Assembly: GCA_024138025.1 (NCBI GenBank)
Contig: JAMXBD010002230.1
Span: forward strand, 1 to 64,000
DNA length: 64,000 nt
Source: Combretum micranthum
Taxonomy: Eukaryota; Streptophyta; Magnoliopsida; Myrtales; Combretaceae
Direction: 5' to 3'
In this document: positions 1 through 8,895 of the stretch, one piece after another
Numbering within the stretch: the first letter of the stretch is position 1
Layout of the letters: every line of letters begins with the position of its first letter
Position numbers and translations under genes: made by a program
The notes under the pieces: model-generated
Told to the model about the DNA's origin: nothing
The model's database searches: none
Seen by the model: the letters and a program-made list of their open reading frames with translations, nothing else

Positions 1-989
1 TACTACGAGCTATTCTACATATTTAAACTATCTTTCGGCCTCTAGAGTTAGGGGCGCTAGATTGCCGGACTTACACTATTGTTTACGGTTAAGGTTTCGG
101 ATGACTTTCCGGTTTAGATATTGCCAAGTTGGAAACCGAGATTTTCTGTTTATACAACGTATTTTAGTTTGAGAAATTTATTTTAAATTGTTATTTTTAT
201 AAGTCTTTAATATCTCTTATTGCTTTCGGAAATCTTGAATTGAATTATTATATCCGGAGTTTTATCGGTAATGGTTACCAGATATGATTTTCTTGAGTTT
301 GAGTCAAATATCTATTTTTGGAATGATTTTGGGGAAATCTTGATTTTTATAATTGCTTTGAAAAGGATCTTCATAGTGTTTTGTTTCGAATTTTTTTTGC
401 TTCGATTTAAGGTTTTATGAACAATTGGTTAACTTAAGGATTATTTAATTTGTTATTTTGTTTCTTGAATTCTTCCTTCTTAAGATTATGAGATTTCAGT
501 TCTAACTCGTTCTATGATTCTTGGGAGTTTGATTTGATCGTTAGGGCTTATTGTGATTTCCGTCTCTTAGGATTATTAGCTGGTCGTTTGGGGAATTTCC
601 AAAAGTCTATGTTTTATTATTGGCAGATAAAGTTTTCTTAATCGTGCCAAAGTCTAGTTATGGAATTGGCCTTTGGTGATTTCCTGATCCTTCAAATTGT
701 CATGTTATGGATTAACTTGCTTTTTAGCAAATTATAACTGTGTTTTATTTTTATCCCGATTTTTATGAATTATAGATTAGGTAAGAAGTTTATCTTACGT
801 AATGGTTTTTGGACTTAAGGACTTTTGTAGTCCTTACTTTATTTTTAGATTTTCTCAAGACTAATGAATTCTTACTTTTGTTTATATTTTAAGACTCGTT
901 CGTAGTTTGGTTTTTAATTTTGGGTGATTTTTAGGGTTTATTTTCATAGTTCATCTTGGATTTATGACTGAAATTTTCCGGGGCTTACA
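1..989 (-). mobile_element. Family D LTR, right part (3' LTR of a minus-strand Ty3/gypsy element)
   Basis: The segment matches the right end of the solo LTR at 38556-43586, beginning with the same 'ctattctacatatttaaact' and 'ggggcgctagattgccg' stretches near 43050-43110 and ending in the same GGGGCTTACA. Read on the minus strand it starts TGTAAGCCCCGG. A polypurine tract lies directly outside its right end, so this is the 3' LTR of a minus-strand element. The LTR continues beyond the left edge of the window. The 101-codon open frame at 964-1269 crosses the LTR end and has no recognisable similarity. Confidence 0.8.
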
Positions 990-1040
990 TCATCCCCACC
1001 TTAAAGAAAGTTTTGTCCGCAAAACTTGTTACGTATATAT
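990..1040 (-). promoter_or_regulatory. Polypurine tract and remnant end of gag-pol of the family D element
   Basis: Read on the minus strand this is a short 'gacaaaactttctttaagg' stretch, then a purine-rich tract ending 'ggtggggatga', then the LTR start TGTAAGCCCC. The same arrangement ('gacaaaact...aaggtgggtagg' then TGTAAACCCC) precedes the 3' LTR at 29710, where it follows the pol stop codon. By homology this is the plus-strand priming site and the last bases after pol. No pol reading frame continues past about 1040, so the element is truncated here. Confidence 0.65.
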
Positions 1041-2054
1041 CGTTTGTCAAGAAAAGATTATGAATTTTGAGTTATATTTCTATCATCGTTTTGTGCTTTG
1101 GTTTGCATCATTTTTAAATTTGTATGAGAGGTATTTTACGGAATATAGCACATACAAATTAATAAGATTTGGCTTAGCAATTCCAACCTTCACTTACACG
1201 ACTCTTTTGGAAAACAACACGGACTTGACTCGAGACCACAGACGACTCGACTCGACCGACATTAGATGACTCATGACAACACGACCTTTCATGACTCGAT
1301 TACTTTGACCAACGAAGGTTGTGGATTCGCTTCTCCATTCTTATGTAGCTGTATATACAATATTGTGCTCTGTGATCAATATTCTTTTAAATACTTAAAG
1401 TCATCGTTGTTTTAAACTCTTATCATCGTGATCATCTTGATGGGGTTGAAATCAAGAATCTCATTGCTTTATTGTATAATTGTTACTTGTGAAGATCTTT
1501 ATGGAGTTTGGTAATTGAAATTTGATTTTTTTTTTTAATTTTAACTTTTAGGTAACGATCATCGTAGATTTTCGATCTTTCAAGGTTCTTTATTTACAGG
1601 AAGTCGTATGAAGATCATTTTGGAATTCGTTAAATTAATCGAGTTTTTGCTTTAGTTTCCATTATTGGCTTATTCTAACTTTTAATGGTCTCGGGCTTTC
1701 CTATTTTTTTGTCTAGCCATGTAATCCGAAAGTATTTCTAATCAACCTATCTCTTCGATTCTATTGACAGGAAGGAATACGCGGTATTCCAAGGGTATAG
1801 CGCTAACCTTGTACCGAGTTGCATCTTTGATCCTTGCTTCCTTCCATGGCGAAGGACTCCAGCTCCTCATCACTAGCTCCTTCATACACTCCATATGTGT
1901 GAGGGTTGTGGACTAGATTTCCGGATGTAGATGTCCTTGAAGAACCTCGATTCCTTTTTCCTTTGTTGCTTTTATTCTTGTTATATCACTTCCTCTTCTT
2001 CCTAGGTAGATCTAGTGAAGCAACATGCAGATTATCCCGTTCAGGGCATGTTTT
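1041..2054. other. Unassigned spacer between an LTR element and the 5S array
   Basis: I recognise no gene or repeat with confidence. The region is AT-rich up to about 1790. From 1790 to 2010 the composition shifts, and the minus strand can be read as a short basic then acidic peptide stretch (including YGVYEGASDEELESFAMEG) that ends at a TAG near 1790. This could be a scrap of a retrotransposon gag or of a host gene, but it has no start codon and no motif. The array begins abruptly at 2055, inside a 5S upstream spacer, with no LTR end at the junction. Confidence 0.4.
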
Positions 2055-2142
2055 AGCCGATCCGTGTCACCCTCCGTACGCCGGTGCGCGCTTACCCGCC
2101 TCCCGCGTATCGCACTTCAGCGCTCTCCGCGCAGCACTTGAC

Positions 2143-2261
2143 GGGTGCGATCATACCAGCACAAATGCTCCGGATCCCATCAGAACTTCGAAGTTTAGCG
2201 TGCTTGGGCGAGACCAGCACTAGGATGGGTGACCTCTTGGGAAGTCCTCGTGTTGCACCCC
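2143..2261 (+). rRNA. 5S rRNA: 5S rRNA gene copy 1, edge copy with mutated A box
   Basis: It is 119 nt long, starts GGGTGCGATCATACC and ends GTTGCACCCC, so the closing stem pairs. It differs from the window majority at about 6 positions: 27, 46, 54, 72, 76 and 95. The change at position 54 alters the A box (agtttagcg instead of agttaagcg), which should weaken TFIIIA/TFIIIC-dependent transcription. A TTTTT run begins 5 nt after the end. As the first copy at the array edge, it is likely less homogenised. Confidence 0.85.
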
Positions 2262-2378
2262 TTCATTTTTCGATCCGCTTTCGCCGATCTTTTGCCCCGG
2301 CGTCCGAACCGGCGGCCAGCTTGCGCGCTTGCTCGTCTGCCGCGTGACCCGCTTGACCATCTTTCGCGTACGATTGAC

Positions 2379-2488
2379 GGGTTTGGTCATGCCGGCTCCA
2401 ACCGCACCGGGACTCCGGAGTTAAGCGTGCTTGGGCGAGAGCAGTTCTGGGACGGGTGACCCCCTAGGAGGTCCTCGTGTTCCACTCC
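2379..2488 (+). pseudogene. 5S-like degenerate copy, unit 1
   Basis: It aligns to 5S from GGGTTTGGTCATGCC to the region of GTCCTCGTGTTCCACTCC. The A-box core 'gagttaagcgtgcttgggcg' and the C-box region 'gacgggtgacc' are kept. About 8 bases are missing after GCACCGG, the same deletion as in the copy at 24453. The 3' end no longer pairs with the 5' end and no T-run follows. Confidence 0.8.
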
Positions 2489-3378
2489 GACCTCTTCCGA
2501 CCCGCGTCCGCTGATCTGCGGGGCCCCCGCGTTCGGAGACGTGGCCCCGGCAAGAGGACGCGTTCGCGGCTCCGGAACCGGACACGACTCCCCGAGGGCC
2601 TGCTGGTGCGGAAATCGCCCCTCCCATTCCCGAACGAGAAATTGGGGCCGAGGTCATCGTGACCTTTCTGTTTTGACGGCGAATCTCGGACTAGGATTAA
2701 CTATGGGATCCGGAAGTGCAAAGTTACTCACCCAGATATTTGAAGGCTCCGCTCGGGATGCCCCGTTCATTCATGAACAATCGCGCATCCGATGTCTGCT
2801 GCTGTCAGCAGTACCGAGTTGCTGAGCACTCTGGAGGGTGGAAAGAAATCGACAAGGGAGAAGCAGCCCTGCATTACCGGGGGAACGAGTCCCGCTCTCA
2901 GGAAAAGTCAATTCGAACCCGTGATCGGCGGTCTTAGGCGTCATTTAGTCGCGCCGGTGACTACGGTGTGTTGAGTGCCGTGAACGGTGAGGCAACACTG
3001 CTGTCCGCGCGAAAACTATTTGAATATCAACAACTGTATGCCCGGTATCACGTTTTTCGTTTGTTTCGTTCTGTTTTGTTCCCCCTCTATTATTTTTCCT
3101 TTCCTTTCCCTTGTTTTCTCCATCTACGGGACCGGCGGAACCGCCCGCTCTCGGCCGGAGGACAGCCCAGTTAGTGCGAAACAGGTCGTCCCGAACCGGA
3201 GAGGGGAGAAGTGAAAGAAGGACGAAATGGCGGCCCGGCTTCCATCACGGATCCGGCGGTGACGTTTCCGGTTCCGGTTCGCGGTATAGAAGCCGATCCG
3301 TGTCACCCTCCGTACGCCGGTGTGCGCTTACCCGCCTCCCGCGCATCGCACTTCAGTGATCTCCGCGCAGTACTTGAC

Positions 3379-3497
3379 GGGTGCGATCATACCAGCACAA
3401 ATGCACCGGATCCCATCAGAACTCCGAAGTTAAGCGTGCTTGGGCAGGAACGGTACTAGGATGGGTGGCCTCCTGGGAAGTCCTCGTGTTGCACCCC
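3379..3497 (+). rRNA. 5S rRNA: 5S rRNA gene copy 2
   Basis: It is 119 nt with intact termini and a perfect A box. Differences from the window majority are at 68, 69, 72, 74 and 90, the last giving GGGTGGCC in the C box, shared with copies 3 and 7. A TTTTTT run follows 5 nt downstream. The -1 base is C, as usual for plant 5S genes. No AT-rich box lies near -28; the nearest TATA-like sequence (tataga) is at 3285-3290, about 94 bp upstream. Confidence 0.9.
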
Positions 3498-3614
3498 TTC
3501 ATTTTTTGATTCGCTTCCGCCGATCTTTTGCACCGGCGTCCGGACGGGGGGCCAGTGTGAGCGCTTGCCCGTCTGCCGCGAGGCCCGTAGACCGTTTTCC
3601 ACGCACCGATTGAC

Positions 3615-3732
3615 GGCTTCGGTCATGTCGGCTCATTACGGATCAACCATCCCAGGACCTCCGGAGGTAAGGTGCTTGGGCGAGAGCAGTTCTGGGACGG
3701 GTGAGCTCCTGGGAGGTCCTCGTGTGCACGCC
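3615..3732 (+). pseudogene. 5S-like degenerate copy, unit 2 (most scrambled)
   Basis: It is recognisable by 'ggtgcttgggcgagagcagt' and 'ctgggacgggtgagctcctg', but the A box is broken (ggaggtaaggtgc) and the 5' third is rearranged (ctcattacggatcaaccatc). It has lost bases in the 3' end (gtgtgcacgcc). Of the degenerate copies this is one of the least 5S-like. Confidence 0.75.
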
Positions 3733-4613
3733 GACCTCTTCCGACCCGCGTCCGTGATGTGGGGCCCCCGCGTTTGGAGACGTGGCCCGGCGAGAGGACG
3801 CGTTCGCGGGCTGGAGCCGGACGCGTATCCCTGAGGGCCCGCTATGTAGAAATCTCCACTCCCATTCCGAACGAGAAATTGGGGCCGAGGTCGTGTGACC
3901 TTTTTGTTTGACGGTGAATCTCGAACTCGGATTAACTATGGGATCCGGAAGTTCAAAGTTACTCGTCCGGATTTTTGAAGGCACCGCTCGGGATGCCCCG
4001 TTCATTCGTGAACAATCGCGCATCCGATGTCTGCTGCTGTCAGCAGTACCGAGCTGCTGAGCACTTTGGAGGGTGGAAAGAAATCAACAAAGGAGAAGCA
4101 GCCCCGCATTACAGGGGGAACGAGTCCCGCTCCCAGGAAAAGTCAATTTGAACCCGTGATCGGCGGTCTTAGGCGTCATTTAGTCGCGCCGGTGACTACG
4201 GCGTGTTGAGCGCCGTGAACGGGGAGGCAACATTGCTGTCCGCGCGAAAACGATTTGAATATCCACAACTGTATGCCCGGTATCACGTTTTTCGTTTGTT
4301 TCGTTCTGTTTTGTTCCTCCTCTATTATTTTTCCTTTCCTTTCCCTTGTTTTCTCCTTCGGCGGGACCGGCGGAACCGCTCGCTCTCGGCCGGAGGACGG
4401 CCCAGGTAGCGCGAAACGGGTCGTCCCCGAACCGGAGAGAGAGAAGTAAAAGAAGGACGAAATGGCGGCCCGGCTTCCATCACGGATCCGGCGGTGACGT
4501 TTTCGGTTCCGGTTCGCGGTATAGAAGCCGATCCGTGTCACCCTCCGATCGCCGGTGCGCGCTTCCCCGCCTCCCGCGCATCACACTTCAGCGCTGTCCG
4601 CGCAGTACTTGAC
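3733..4613 (+). repeat. Example long spacer of the 5S unit, with conserved hairpins
   Basis: This is described in full as the example for all units. In order it holds a GC-rich tract (ggggcccccgcg...gagaggacgcg), a T-run (cctttttgtttgac, about 3899-3912), 'ggatccggaagt', a hairpin with 5-bp stem GTTCA/TGAAC and TTCG loop (4000-4013), and a second hairpin CTGCTG/CAGCAG (4031-4046). It also holds a 60-codon open frame (4027-4209), a third hairpin ACGGCG/CGCCGT (4198-4216), a pyrimidine tract (about 4286-4358) and a GC-rich leader containing the TATA-like 'ggtatagaagc' about 94 bp before the next 5S. No known gene is recognised here. Confidence 0.7.
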
Positions 4614-4732
4614 GGGTGCGGTCATACCAGCACAATTGCACCGGATCCTATCAGAACTCCGAAGTTAAGCGTGCTTGGGCGGGAGCAGTACTAGGATGGG
4701 TGGCCTCCTGGGAAGTCCTCGTGTTGCACCCC
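4614..4732 (+). rRNA. 5S rRNA: 5S rRNA gene copy 3
   Basis: It is 119 nt. It differs at 8 (a to g), 23 (a to t), 36 (c to t), 69 and 90. The A box is intact, and GGCC in the C box is shared with copies 2 and 7. TTTTT follows 5 nt after the end. Confidence 0.9.
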
Positions 4733-4848
4733 TTCATTTTTCGATTCGCTTCCGCCGATCTTTTGCCCCAGCGTCCGGACTGGGGCCAGCGTGAGCGCTT
4801 GCCCGTCCGCCGCGAGGCCGCTCGACCGTCTTCCGCGCACCGATTGAC

Positions 4849-4968
4849 GGGTTCGGTCATGCCGGCTCCAACCGCACCGGATCGCACCAGGACTCCGGAG
4901 TTAAGCGTGCTTGGGCGAGAGCAGTTCTGGGACGGGAGACCTCCTGGGAGGTCCTCGCGCTGCACGCC
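4849..4968 (+). pseudogene. 5S-like degenerate copy, unit 3
   Basis: It is 120 nt, one base longer than the 5S gene because of an extra base in the GGCTCCAACCGC stretch. The A-box core is perfect, but the C box reads gacgggagacc. Termini GGGTTCGG and CTGCACGCC pair poorly. No T-run follows; the flank is cgacctcttccgacc. Confidence 0.8.
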
Positions 4969-5862
4969 GACCTCTTCCGACCGCGTCCGCCGATGTGCGG
5001 GGCCCCCACGTTCGGAGACGTGGCCCCGACGAGAGGACGCGTTCGCGGCTCCGGAGCCGGACGCGTATCCCCGAGGGCCCGCTACTGTAGAAATCGCCAC
5101 TCCCATTCCCGAACGAGAAATTGGGGCCAAGGTCGTCGTGTCCTTTTTGTTTTGACGGCGAATCTCGAACTCGGATTAACTATGGGATCCGGAAGTGCAA
5201 AGTTAGTCGCCCGGATATTTGAAGGCTCTGCTCGGGATGCCCCGTTCATTTGTGAACAATCGCGCATCCGATGTCTGCTGCGGTCGGCAGTACCGAGCTG
5301 CTGAGCACTCTGGAGGGTGGAAAGAAATCGACAAGGGAGAAGCAGCCCCGCATTACCTGGGGAACGAGTCCCGCTGCCAGGAAAGTCAATTCGAACCCAT
5401 GATCGGCGGTCTTAGGCGTCAATTAGTCGCGCCGGTGACTACGGCGTGTTGAGCGCCGTGAACGGGGAGGCAACATTGCTGTCCGCGCGGAAACGATTTG
5501 AATATCCACAACTGTATGCCCGGTGTCACGTTTTTCGTTTGTTTCGTTCTGTTTTGTTCCTCCTCTATTATTTTTCCTTTCATTTCCCTTGTTTTCTCCT
5601 TCGGCGGGACCAGCAGAACCGCTCGGTTTCGGCCGTAGGACGGCCCAGGTAGCGCGAAACGGGTCGTCCCCGAACCGGAGAGGGAGAAGTGAAAGAAGGA
5701 CGAAATGGCGGCCCAGCTTCCATCACGGATCCGGCGGTGACGTTTTCGGTTCCGGTTCCGGTTCGCGGTACAGAAGCCGATCCGTGTCACCCACCGTACG
5801 CCGGTGCGCGCTTACCAGCCTCCCGCGCATCGCACTTCAGCGCTCTCCGCGCAGTATTTGAC

Positions 5863-5981
5863 GGATGCGATCATACCAGCACAAATGCACCGGATCCCAT
5901 CAGAACTCCGAAGTTAAGCGTGCTTGGGCGGGAGACGTACTAGGATGGGTGACCTCCTGGGAAGTCCTCGTGTTGCACCCC
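5863..5981 (+). rRNA. 5S rRNA: 5S rRNA gene copy 4, terminator lost
   Basis: It is 119 nt and begins GGATGCG rather than GGGTGCG. This leaves a mismatch in the terminal stem, because the 3' end is still CACCCC. Changes near 69 and 73-74 give gggagacgtac. A box and C box are intact. The T-run after the gene is reduced to TTT (cttcatcttt), below the four Ts usually needed for Pol III termination; the next TTTT is in 'gatcttttgcc' about 30 bp on. Confidence 0.88.
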
Positions 5982-6098
5982 TTCATCTTTCGATCCGCTT
6001 CCGCCGATCTTTTGCCCCGGCGTCCGGACCGAGGCCAGCGTGCGCGCTTGCCCGTCTGTCGCGAGGTCCGCTCGACTGTCTTTCGCGCACCGATTGAC

Positions 6099-6218
6099 GG
6101 GTTCGGTCATGCCGGCTCCAACCGCACCGGATCCCACCGGGACTCCGAAGTTAAGCGTGCTTGGGCGAGAGCAGTTCTGGGACGGGTGACCTCCTTGGAG
6201 GTCCTCGTGCTGCACGCC
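6099..6218 (+). pseudogene. 5S-like degenerate copy, unit 4
   Basis: It is 120 nt and the best preserved of the degenerate class: A-box core ccgaagttaagcgtgcttgg as in true 5S, and C-box region gacgggtgacc. The 5' third (ggttcggtcatgccggctcc) and the 3' end (ctgcacgcc) carry the class-specific changes. No terminator follows. Confidence 0.82.
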
Positions 6219-7108
6219 GACCTCTTCCGACCCGCTTCCGCCGATGTGCGGGACCCCCGCGTTCGGAGACGTGGCCCGGCGAGGACGCGTTCGCGGCTCC
6301 GGAGCCGATGCGTATCCCCGAGGGCTCGCTAGTGCGGAAATCGCCCCTCCCATTCTCGAACGAGAAATTGGGGCGAGGTCATCGTGACCTTTTTGTTTTG
6401 ACGGTGAATCTCGGACTCGGATTAACTATGGGATCCGGAAGTTCAAAGTTACTCGCCCGGATATTTGAAGGCTCCGCTCGGGATGCCCCGTTCATTCGTG
6501 AACAATCGCGTATCCGATGTCTGCTGCGGTCAGCAGTACCGAGCTGCTGAGCACTCTGGAGGGCGGAAAGAAATCGACAAGGGAGAAGCAACCCCGCATT
6601 ACCGAGGGTACGAGTCTCGCTCCCAGGAAAAGTCAATTCGAACCCGTGATCGGCGGTCTTAGGCGTCAATTAGTCGCGCCGGTGACTACGGCGTGTTGAG
6701 CGCCGTGAACGGGGAGGCAACATTGCTGTCCGCGCGAAAACGATTTGAATATCCACAACTGTATGCCCGGTGTCACGTTTTTCGTTTGTTTCGTTCTGTT
6801 TTGTTCCTCCTCTATTATTTTTCCTTTCCTTTCCCTTGTTTTCTCCTTCGGCGGGACCAGCAGAACCGCTCGGTTTCGGCGTAGGACGGCCCAGGTAGCG
6901 CGAAACGGGTCGTCCCTGAACCGGAGAGGGAGAAGTGAAAGAAGGACGAAATGGCGGCCCGGCTTCCATCACGGATCCGGCGGTGACGTTTCCGGTTCCG
7001 GTTCCGGTTCGCGGTACAGAAGCCGATCCGTGTCACCCACCGTACGCCGGTGCGCGCTTACCAGCCTCCCGCGCATCGCACTTCAACGCTCTCCGCACTG
7101 TACTTGAC

Positions 7109-7227
7109 GGATGCGATCATACCAGCACAAATGCACCGGATCCCATCAGAACTCCGAAGTTAAGCGTGCTTGGGCGGGAGCGGTACTAGGATGGGTGACC
7201 TCCTAGGAAGTCCTCGTGTTGCACCCC
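7109..7227 (+). rRNA. 5S rRNA: 5S rRNA gene copy 5, terminator lost
   Basis: It is 119 nt and begins GGATGCG as in copy 4. Other differences are at 69, 74 and 97 (cctcctaggaag). Internal control regions are intact. The downstream T-run is only TTT (cttcatctttcg). Units 4 and 5 also share an extra 'ttccgg' in the leader (6985-7015 here), which marks them as recent sister units. Confidence 0.88.
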
Positions 7228-7344
7228 TTCATCTTTCGATCCGCTTCCGCCGATCTTTTGCCCCGGCGTCCGGACCGAGGCCAGCGTGCGCGCTTGCCCG
7301 TCTGCCGCGAGGCCCGCTCGACTGTCTTCCGCGCACCATTTGAC

Positions 7345-7464
7345 GTGTTCGGTCATGCCGGCTCCAACCGCACCGGATCCCACCGGGACTCCGGAGTTAA
7401 GCGTGCTTGGGCGAGAGCAGTTCTGGGACGGGTGACCTCCTTGGAGGTCCTCGTGCTGCACGCC
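7345..7464 (+). pseudogene. 5S-like degenerate copy, unit 5
   Basis: It is 120 nt and nearly the same as the unit 4 degenerate copy, including ctccttggaggtcc. It begins GTGTTCGG, so the first stem is weaker still. The A-box core and C-box region are preserved. Confidence 0.8.
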
Positions 7465-8887
7465 GACCTCTTCCGACCCGCTTCCGCCGATGTGCGGGAC
7501 CCCCGCGTTCGGAGACGTGGCCCGGCGAGAGGACGCGTTCGCGGCTCCGGAGCCGGATGCGTATCCCCGAGGGCTCGCTAGTGCGGAAATCGCCCCTCCC
7601 ATTCCCGAACGAGAAATTGGGGCCGAGGTCATCGTGACCTTTTTGTTTTGACGGTGAATCTCGGACTCGGATTAACTATGGGATCCGGAAGTTCAAAGTT
7701 ACTCGCCCGGATATTTGAAGGCTCCGCTCGGGATGCCCCGTTCATTCGTGAACAATCGCGCATCCGATGTCTGCTGCGGTCAGCAGTACCGAGCTGCTGA
7801 GCACTCTGGAGGGTGGAAAGAAATCGACAAGGGAGAAGCAACCCCGCATTACTGGGGGTACGAGTCCCGCTCCCAGGAAAAGTCAATTCGAACCCGTGAT
7901 CGGCGGTCTTAGGCGTCATTTAGTCGCGCCGGTGACTACGGCGTGTTGAGCGCCGTGAACGGGGAGGCAACATTGCTGTCCGCACGAAAACGATTTGAAT
8001 ATCCACAACTGTATGCCCGGTATCACGTTTTTTCGTTTGTTTCGTTCTGTTTTGTTCCTCCTCTATTATTTTTCCTTTCCTTTCCCTTGTATTCTCCTTC
8101 GGCGGGACCAGCAGAACCGCCCGCTTTTGGCCGTAGGACGGCCCAGGTAGCGCGAAACGGGTCGTCCCCAAACCGGAGAGGGAGAAGTGAATGAAGGACT
8201 GTAAACCCCGGTTTTTCAGGTAGCCAAGAAAACCCTAAACCGGAATAGCTCAAGCCTGGAGTGAGAACTAGGAACCCTAATTCCGGCTTTCCTCGGTTCC
8301 AATTAATAAACTTTTCTAAGAAAATTTACTTTTGATTATATTCTTGAATATATTTCAAACTAAGAAAATATTTGATTTTAGAAAATTTCGATTTCGGTCA
8401 TCCCGAGACCCATTATAGAAAAACGTGCCCGGAACTAGAATTTCAAAAATATTCTTATAAGTACTCATTTGAATCGAAATAAAATAAGGATTTCAAAATA
8501 TATTTTTCATAATTTTCCGGTTTATGAAAAATACAGTTATAAGCCTTTTATTCGTATTTCATTACTACCGAAATTAAATTGTCTTGTCAACTATTCATTA
8601 CTATTCATAAGTACCACCTACACTACCTGTCTACCTATTTAGCCACCCTACAAGTCTAAGCCTTACCATCACTCACATCAAACCCATTCTTACATACTTT
8701 TTGTCCTTCAACTTCAATTACTTAGACTAATGATACAAATCAAATCAAAGTTAAATCAAGATGAAACAAGATGGAAAAAGCAAGCCTTCCCCGCCCCCCT
8801 TTTCCACTCCAAACCGTCGCCAAATTGGCCCCCCCCATCCATGCTCCTTTTCAAAAATTTTCACTTCTTTAAGCTAAATCCACTTCC

Positions 8888-8895
8888 TATATATT
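8888..8895 (+). promoter_or_regulatory. Putative TATA box of a family A LTR
   Basis: TATATATT stands about 690 bp into the LTR, preceded by a C-rich stretch (8827-8835) and followed by a ctctctct leader. The equivalent TATATAAA occurs at 30418-30425 in the LTR at 29710, and on the minus strand at 18395-18402. Confidence 0.55.

Larger units (their letters stand above)
2055..8199 (+). repeat. 5S rDNA array, block 1 (five compound units)
   Basis: This block holds five units with a period of about 1235-1249 bp, measured between 5S starts (2143, 3379, 4614, 5863, 7109). Each unit has a 5S gene, a degenerate 5S-like copy beginning 235-236 bp later, a GC-rich stretch, a T-run (cctttttgttttgac), the GGATCCGGAAGT region, two conserved hairpins, a 60-codon open frame, an approximately 80-bp pyrimidine tract and a GC-rich leader into the next 5S. 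The block starts inside a leader at 2055. It stops at a family A LTR inserted after 'gaaggac', and the same array resumes at 11578. Overlapping open frames in the spacer recur because the repeat recurs. Confidence 0.9.

Noticed and set aside
6621..6640. B-box-like 'aattcgaaccc' in the spacer as a tRNA or SINE internal promoter
   Set aside because: There is no A box at the right distance upstream and no cloverleaf, and block 4 changes it to ttcgaactcg.
2055..8199. The 5S-containing repeat as a Cassandra-type TRIM retrotransposon, which carries 5S sequence in its LTRs
   Set aside because: The units are head-to-tail tandem repeats without TG...CA ends, primer binding site or polypurine tract, and the 5S copies have near full-length termini and terminator T-runs.
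1906..8253. Many open frames of 60-180 codons in the 5S units on both strands (for example 3643-4023, 4616-5155, 6161-6550)
   Set aside because: They recur because the repeat recurs, overlap each other in several frames and often run through the 5S gene itself. GC-rich composition explains the lack of stops.
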